NCBI RefSeq assembly: GCF_900142755.1
Contig: NZ_FRCA01000013.1
Location: 63,402-108,984 of the forward strand
Direction: 5' to 3'
DNA: 45,583 nt
Source: Halomonas cupida
GTDB lineage: Bacteria; Pseudomonadota; Gammaproteobacteria; Pseudomonadales; Halomonadaceae
Position numbers and translations under genes: made by a program. Numbering within the stretch: the first letter of the stretch is position 1; every line of letters begins with the position of its first letter. The notes under the pieces were generated by a model. The model ran no database searches and was not told the DNA's origin. It saw only the letters and a program-made list of their open reading frames with translations. This document shows positions 42,109 to 45,583 of this stretch, piece after piece.

Positions 42109-43812
42109 ATGACTGATACGACCCTTGCGCTCCTGGCATTCGTGCCGCTGGTACTGGCAGGTATTCTGCTGATCGGCCTGCGCATGGCCGCCCGAGTGGC
42201 CATGCCTATCGTCCTTGTGGTGACCGCCGCCATTGCCCTGCTGGCCTGGGACATGACCGTGACCCGGGTCATCGCCTCGACACTACAGGGCCTGATCCTC
42301 ACCGTGGCGATCCTGTGGATCATCTTCGGCGCCATCCTGCTGCTCAATACGCTAAAGCACTCGGGTGGCATTACCGCCATCCGTAATGGCTTTTCCGGTG
42401 TCAGTCCCGACCGCCGCGTGCAGGCAATCATTGTTGCCTGGCTATTCGGCTGTTTCATTGAAGGTGCTTCGGGCTTCGGAACTCCGGCGGCCGTCGCTGC
42501 TCCCTTGATGGTGGCATTGGGATTCCCGGCTCTGGCCGCCGTCACCGTAGGCATGATGATCCAGTCCACACCGGTCTCCTTCGGTGCTGTGGGTACGCCC
42601 ATCGTGGTCGGGGTTGCCGGTGGCGTCGACCGTGTCGGCATCACCAGTACTCTGGAGACAGGTGGCTCCAGTTGGCTGGATTACTTCCACCTGATCGCCG
42701 CTGAAGTGGCACTGGTGCACGCTGTGGTAGGGGTCCTCATGCCACTGATCATGGTCATGATCATGGTGCGTTTCTTCGGCGCCAATCGTTCATGGAAGGA
42801 AGGGCTGGCCATTGCGCCCTTTGCCATCTTTGCCGGTGTCGCCTTCGTAGTGCCCTATGCCCTGGCGGGGGTTTTCCTCGGACCAGAGTTTCCATCGATG
42901 ATCGGCGCCATGGTAGGCCTCGCCATCGTGGTGCCCGCGGCTCGACGTGGTTTTCTGATGCCCACCGAGAACTGGGACTTTCCGGACAGCCAGCAATGGC
43001 CCGACCACTGGATCGGCAAGCTGAGTATCAAGGCCGAGGAAGTCGTTGGTGAAACACGCATCTCCACCTTCATGGGCTGGCTACCCTATGTACTGCTGGC
43101 CGTGCTGCTGGTGCTGTCGCGCACTGTCGAACCCTTCAAGGCCGCACTGACCTCGTTCAGCCTCGGTGTTACCGACATCCTGGGTGAAAGCGGTGTGTCC
43201 GGTAGCGTCGAGCCGTTGTACCTGCCCGGCGGCATCCTGCTGATGGTGGTGTTGATCACCGCCGTGCTGCATCGCATGAAGGTCTCGGAACTCAGAAATG
43301 CCTTCGGAGAGTCAACTCGCACCCTGCTGGGCGCCGGTTTCGTGTTGATCTTCACCATTCCCATGGTGCGCATCCTGATCAACTCCGGCGTCAATGCTGC
43401 CGACCTGCCGTCGATGCCAGTCGCCATGGCGACCCTCGTCGCCAATAGTGTTGGTGAAATCTATCCACTGTTCGCTCCGACAGTGGGTGCACTTGGTGCC
43501 TTCATCGCCGGATCCAACACCGTTTCCAACCTGATGCTGTCGGACTTCCAGTTCAATGTTGCCCAGCAACTCGGTGTTTCCACTGCACTGATGATCGCTC
43601 TGCAGGCTGTTGGTGCCGCCGCCGGCAACATGATCGCCATCCACAATGTGGTGGCCGCCTCGGCTACCGTGGGGCTGCTGGGCCGCGAGGGGATTACCAT
43701 CCGCAAGACCCTGTTGCCGACGCTGTACTACGTGATTGCCACAGGCCTGATCGGCCTGTTCGCCTTCCATGTACTGGGTGTCAGCGACCCGCTACTGAGT
43801 ATTGGTCAGTGA
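42109..43812 (+). CDS. lldP: L-lactate permease
   Basis: A 567-residue inner-membrane proton/lactate symporter of the LctP family with twelve or more helices. Signatures include WLFGCFIEGASGFGTPAAVAAPLMVALGFP, MMIQSTPVSFGAVGTPIVVGV and GALGAFIAGSNTVSNLMLSDFQ. An LldR/PdhR-type operator upstream supports control by lactate or pyruvate. The upstream ribosome binding site is weak. A GC hairpin follows. Glycolate may also be carried, as in some relatives. Confidence 0.94.
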   Translation: MTDTTLALLAFVPLVLAGILLIGLRMAARVAMPIVLVVTAAIALLAWDMTVTRVIASTLQGLILTVAILWIIFGAILLLNTLKHSGGITAIRNGFSGVSPDRRVQAIIVAWLFGCFIEGASGFGTPAAVAAPLMVALGFPALAAVTVGMMIQSTPVSFGAVGTPIVVGVAGGVDRVGITSTLETGGSSWLDYFHLIAAEVALVHAVVGVLMPLIMVMIMVRFFGANRSWKEGLAIAPFAIFAGVAFVVPYALAGVFLGPEFPSMIGAMVGLAIVVPAARRGFLMPTENWDFPDSQQWPDHWIGKLSIKAEEVVGETRISTFMGWLPYVLLAVLLVLSRTVEPFKAALTSFSLGVTDILGESGVSGSVEPLYLPGGILLMVVLITAVLHRMKVSELRNAFGESTRTLLGAGFVLIFTIPMVRILINSGVNAADLPSMPVAMATLVANSVGEIYPLFAPTVGALGAFIAGSNTVSNLMLSDFQFNVAQQLGVSTALMIALQAVGAAAGNMIAIHNVVAASATVGLLGREGITIRKTLLPTLYYVIATGLIGLFAFHVLGVSDPLLSIGQ

Positions 43813-43840
43813 ATCCCGGCTGAACACCGCCTGATAGCTG

Positions 43841-43872
43841 CCTGGCGGGGGGTACCACGCCCCCTCGCCAGG
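43841..43872 (+). terminator. Hairpin terminator after lldP
   Basis: CCTGGCGGGGGG and CCCCCTCGCCAGG arms with one bulge, 28 bp beyond the stop. Confidence 0.6.
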
Positions 43873-44022
43873 GCCGCCCAGGCCTTGTCTTGAAAATCGA
43901 CGAGCGACGGTCAGGCAAGGCGAAATCGGACGAAAAAGCGCAGTTTACTGGTCGTAAATGAGCATTTGAGAACGACTTCAACGCCGCATGACCGAGCGCA
44001 GACACTTTTCAGGCAGGCCCTA
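43869..44022. repeat. Palindrome-ended intergenic element
   Basis: About 154 bp with imperfect inverted ends (CAGGGCCGCC at left, GGCAGGCCCTA at right) and an inner hairpin TTTAC-TGGTC-GTAAA. Similar GAGCATTTGAGAACGA-type spacers are, as I recall, dispersed in related genomes. The right end contains the TAG stop of the adhesin gene. Confidence 0.5.
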
Positions 44023-45583
44023 GACGATCAACTGCTGGTTGGCCAGCAAGGTCGCCAGATCCGTCTGCACATCGGTGAGTGTCACCAGTGTGGTCATCTT
44101 GTGAGTACTTCCCTCACTATCTCGATCAATGGCGATCTCGGTGTCGTTGCCCTTCACCATGACCCTGAGATACCTGGCGAGCTCATCCAGGTCAGGCCCA
44201 CCATTGCCTGAACCATGAATCCCCGAGTCAGCCAGCAATTCATGCAGATCAATGTAATCCGCGTCCGCGCCGTAACCAACCGTGAAGCCACTGATCCGGT
44301 CCACACCATTACCACCGGTAGCATCGGCGGCATTCAGTAGATGCCAAGTCAGTAGATCACCGCCACCATTGCTGATAGTGAAGTGATCGTCGTTGGCAGT
44401 ACTTGTCAGGTGATTGTCGGCCTCCCGGCTAGACACGGTATTACTTTCCATGACGGCTGTATCAATGGGTTTTGACTCGCTCTCGGCATCTTCACTCATC
44501 AGTAGGCGCTGCTGAACAGTCGCGACAGTTTCATAGCGGTTCCATTCAAAGTTATCCAGCACAACACCCATTCGTTCATTTTGACCATTGATACGAATAT
44601 GGTCCACAACCTTTCCATCGTCTGCTGTATATTCAAACTTATAAACGACCGGGATCCCGCCTCCTGGATCAACAGCTTTCAGCTTCACCTGATCAATCAT
44701 CAAATCATTTGAATCATAAACCTCCACATAGGAGTCATTATCCACAGAGTGATAATTAAAAGAAAAGTAATCCACTCTATACCCAAAATCTATTTCACCC
44801 ACTGCTCCCTCAGCGATAACGACAACATTCCCATAATTTTCATTGAAGCCGAATGCCCACGCTTCTGAGCCACCAAAAGCCCTGCCGTCCTGAATACCAA
44901 TGATTTTCATGCCTGAATCAAAAATATGTGATTCACCAGCATGTACCTGGTCTCTCAGGGGATCACTTTCAAAATCTTCCGATTCAGCTAGTTGCACTTC
45001 AAAGCGTCTACTGCCATTCGCCTGATTTCCGGCATCATCTTCAACCAGGACAGAAACCGTCTGATGACCGACCTCCAGATCTTTCACGTCCGCTGCTGGA
45101 ACCCCCAGTCTCCAGGTACCATTGCTACTGACCCTGGTGATATGGATCTTACCGCCCAGGTCAAGAGTAAGGGTCTCTCCCTCCCTCAACCCAGTGGTGG
45201 TGCCGCTCAGGATTAGATCCTGCTGGTGTTCGACGGCATCGATGACATCATCCCCGGTGACGGCATCGATCGTCACGGTCGGCCTGGAGGTATCCACCGT
45301 CACCCCCCGCTGGCCATACCCGGTATTGCCCGCATCATCCGTGACCTCGGCCTTGAGGGCGTAACCACCATCCCTCAGCGACTTGATATCCCCCTCGCCA
45401 ACGGTCAATGTCCAGTGGCCGTCGGCACCGACTTGCGTGGTGTGACGCTTACCGTTGAGCGTCAGGGTCAGCGTTTCTCCACCCTTCACCCCGCTGGCGG
45501 TGCCACTGATGCTCAGCGCCTGCTGATGTTCCACAGCGTTGATGGCATCATCCCCGGCGATGGTATGGATCGTCACGGTCGGC
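44020..45583 (-). CDS. Large Ig-repeat adhesin with type I secretion C-terminus (partial)
   Basis: The frame is open to the window edge, so the N-terminal part is missing; about 520 residues are seen. Two bacterial Ig-like repeats of about 95 residues come first, each with a VTI-DAVTGDDVIDAVEHQQ-type opening and a DDAGN motif. A non-repeated domain follows (SHIFDSGMKIIGIQDGRAFGG to VLDNFEWNRYET). The C-terminal signal region has NGVDRISGFTVGYGADADYIDLHELLAD, as in proteins exported by type I systems. It is a cell-surface or secreted adhesin of the BapA/LapA kind. The coding sequence for the middle domain (about 44500-44980) is more AT-rich than its neighbours. Confidence 0.88.
   Translation of the reverse strand, partial: PTVTIHTIAGDDAINAVEHQQALSISGTASGVKGGETLTLTLNGKRHTTQVGADGHWTLTVGEGDIKSLRDGGYALKAEVTDDAGNTGYGQRGVTVDTSRPTVTIDAVTGDDVIDAVEHQQDLILSGTTTGLREGETLTLDLGGKIHITRVSSNGTWRLGVPAADVKDLEVGHQTVSVLVEDDAGNQANGSRRFEVQLAESEDFESDPLRDQVHAGESHIFDSGMKIIGIQDGRAFGGSEAWAFGFNENYGNVVVIAEGAVGEIDFGYRVDYFSFNYHSVDNDSYVEVYDSNDLMIDQVKLKAVDPGGGIPVVYKFEYTADDGKVVDHIRINGQNERMGVVLDNFEWNRYETVATVQQRLLMSEDAESESKPIDTAVMESNTVSSREADNHLTSTANDDHFTISNGGGDLLTWHLLNAADATGGNGVDRISGFTVGYGADADYIDLHELLADSGIHGSGNGGPDLDELARYLRVMVKGNDTEIAIDRDSEGSTHKMTTLVTLTDVQTDLATLLANQQLIV

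Overview
The window looks like a chromosome segment of a moderately halophilic gammaproteobacterium, most likely Halomonas or a close relative in the Halomonadaceae. This is an inference from the protein families, the fairly GC-rich coding sequence, and a gulonate/mannonate gene set of the kind I recall from Chromohalobacter salexigens. I see 38 protein-coding genes, no rRNA or tRNA genes, no CRISPR array and no transposase.

Layout. 1-4492: a TRAP transporter (dctP, dctQ, dctM on minus) divergent from an outer-membrane channel protein, with related arrays of 7-bp repeats on both sides. 4493-9342: an EamA exporter, then (minus) a gntR regulator, modABC for molybdate uptake and a DUF192 protein. 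9521-18409 (minus): a sugar-acid operon in the order gntR, manD, Zn-dehydrogenase, TRAP dctP-dctQ-dctM, uxuB, uxuA. It is best read as L-gulonate to fructuronate to mannonate to 2-keto-3-deoxygluconate. A FMN-dependent 2-hydroxyacid dehydrogenase is divergent at 18628.

20199-40643 is a large purine-to-central-metabolism region. PuuD, UraH and UraD take urate to allantoin. HpxA and PuuE handle allantoin. AllE and AllA handle ureidoglycine and ureidoglycolate. Gcl, Hyi and GlxR take glyoxylate to glycerate, and a pyruvate kinase follows. Two NCS1 permeases, a YfcC-type carrier and a gntR regulator sit among them. Xanthine dehydrogenase, allantoate amidohydrolase and glycerate kinase are not in the window. 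TTGTATACAA-type palindromes recur in this region and also in front of the gntR-modABC and TRAP/OMP blocks. TGGAA-N5-TTCCA palindromes lie upstream of gcl and between allA and the YfcC gene. Two HexR-like boxes lie upstream of pyk.

40846-45583: a glutathione S-transferase gene between two direct copies of a dispersed palindromic element, an L-lactate permease with an LldR/PdhR-type operator, and the C-terminal part of a large Ig-repeat adhesin secreted by a type I system (cut by the window edge).

The spacers are unusual. They carry tandem repeats with 7, 13, 14, 15, 16, 17 and 18 bp units, dispersed elements with inverted ends, and hairpin arrays. The most interesting items are an exported Asp/Glu-racemase homologue that lacks both catalytic cysteines and sits between two NCS1 permeases, and the hairpin arrays at 19992-20144 and 22268-22452, whose stems covary and whose loops resemble CsrA/RsmA targets.
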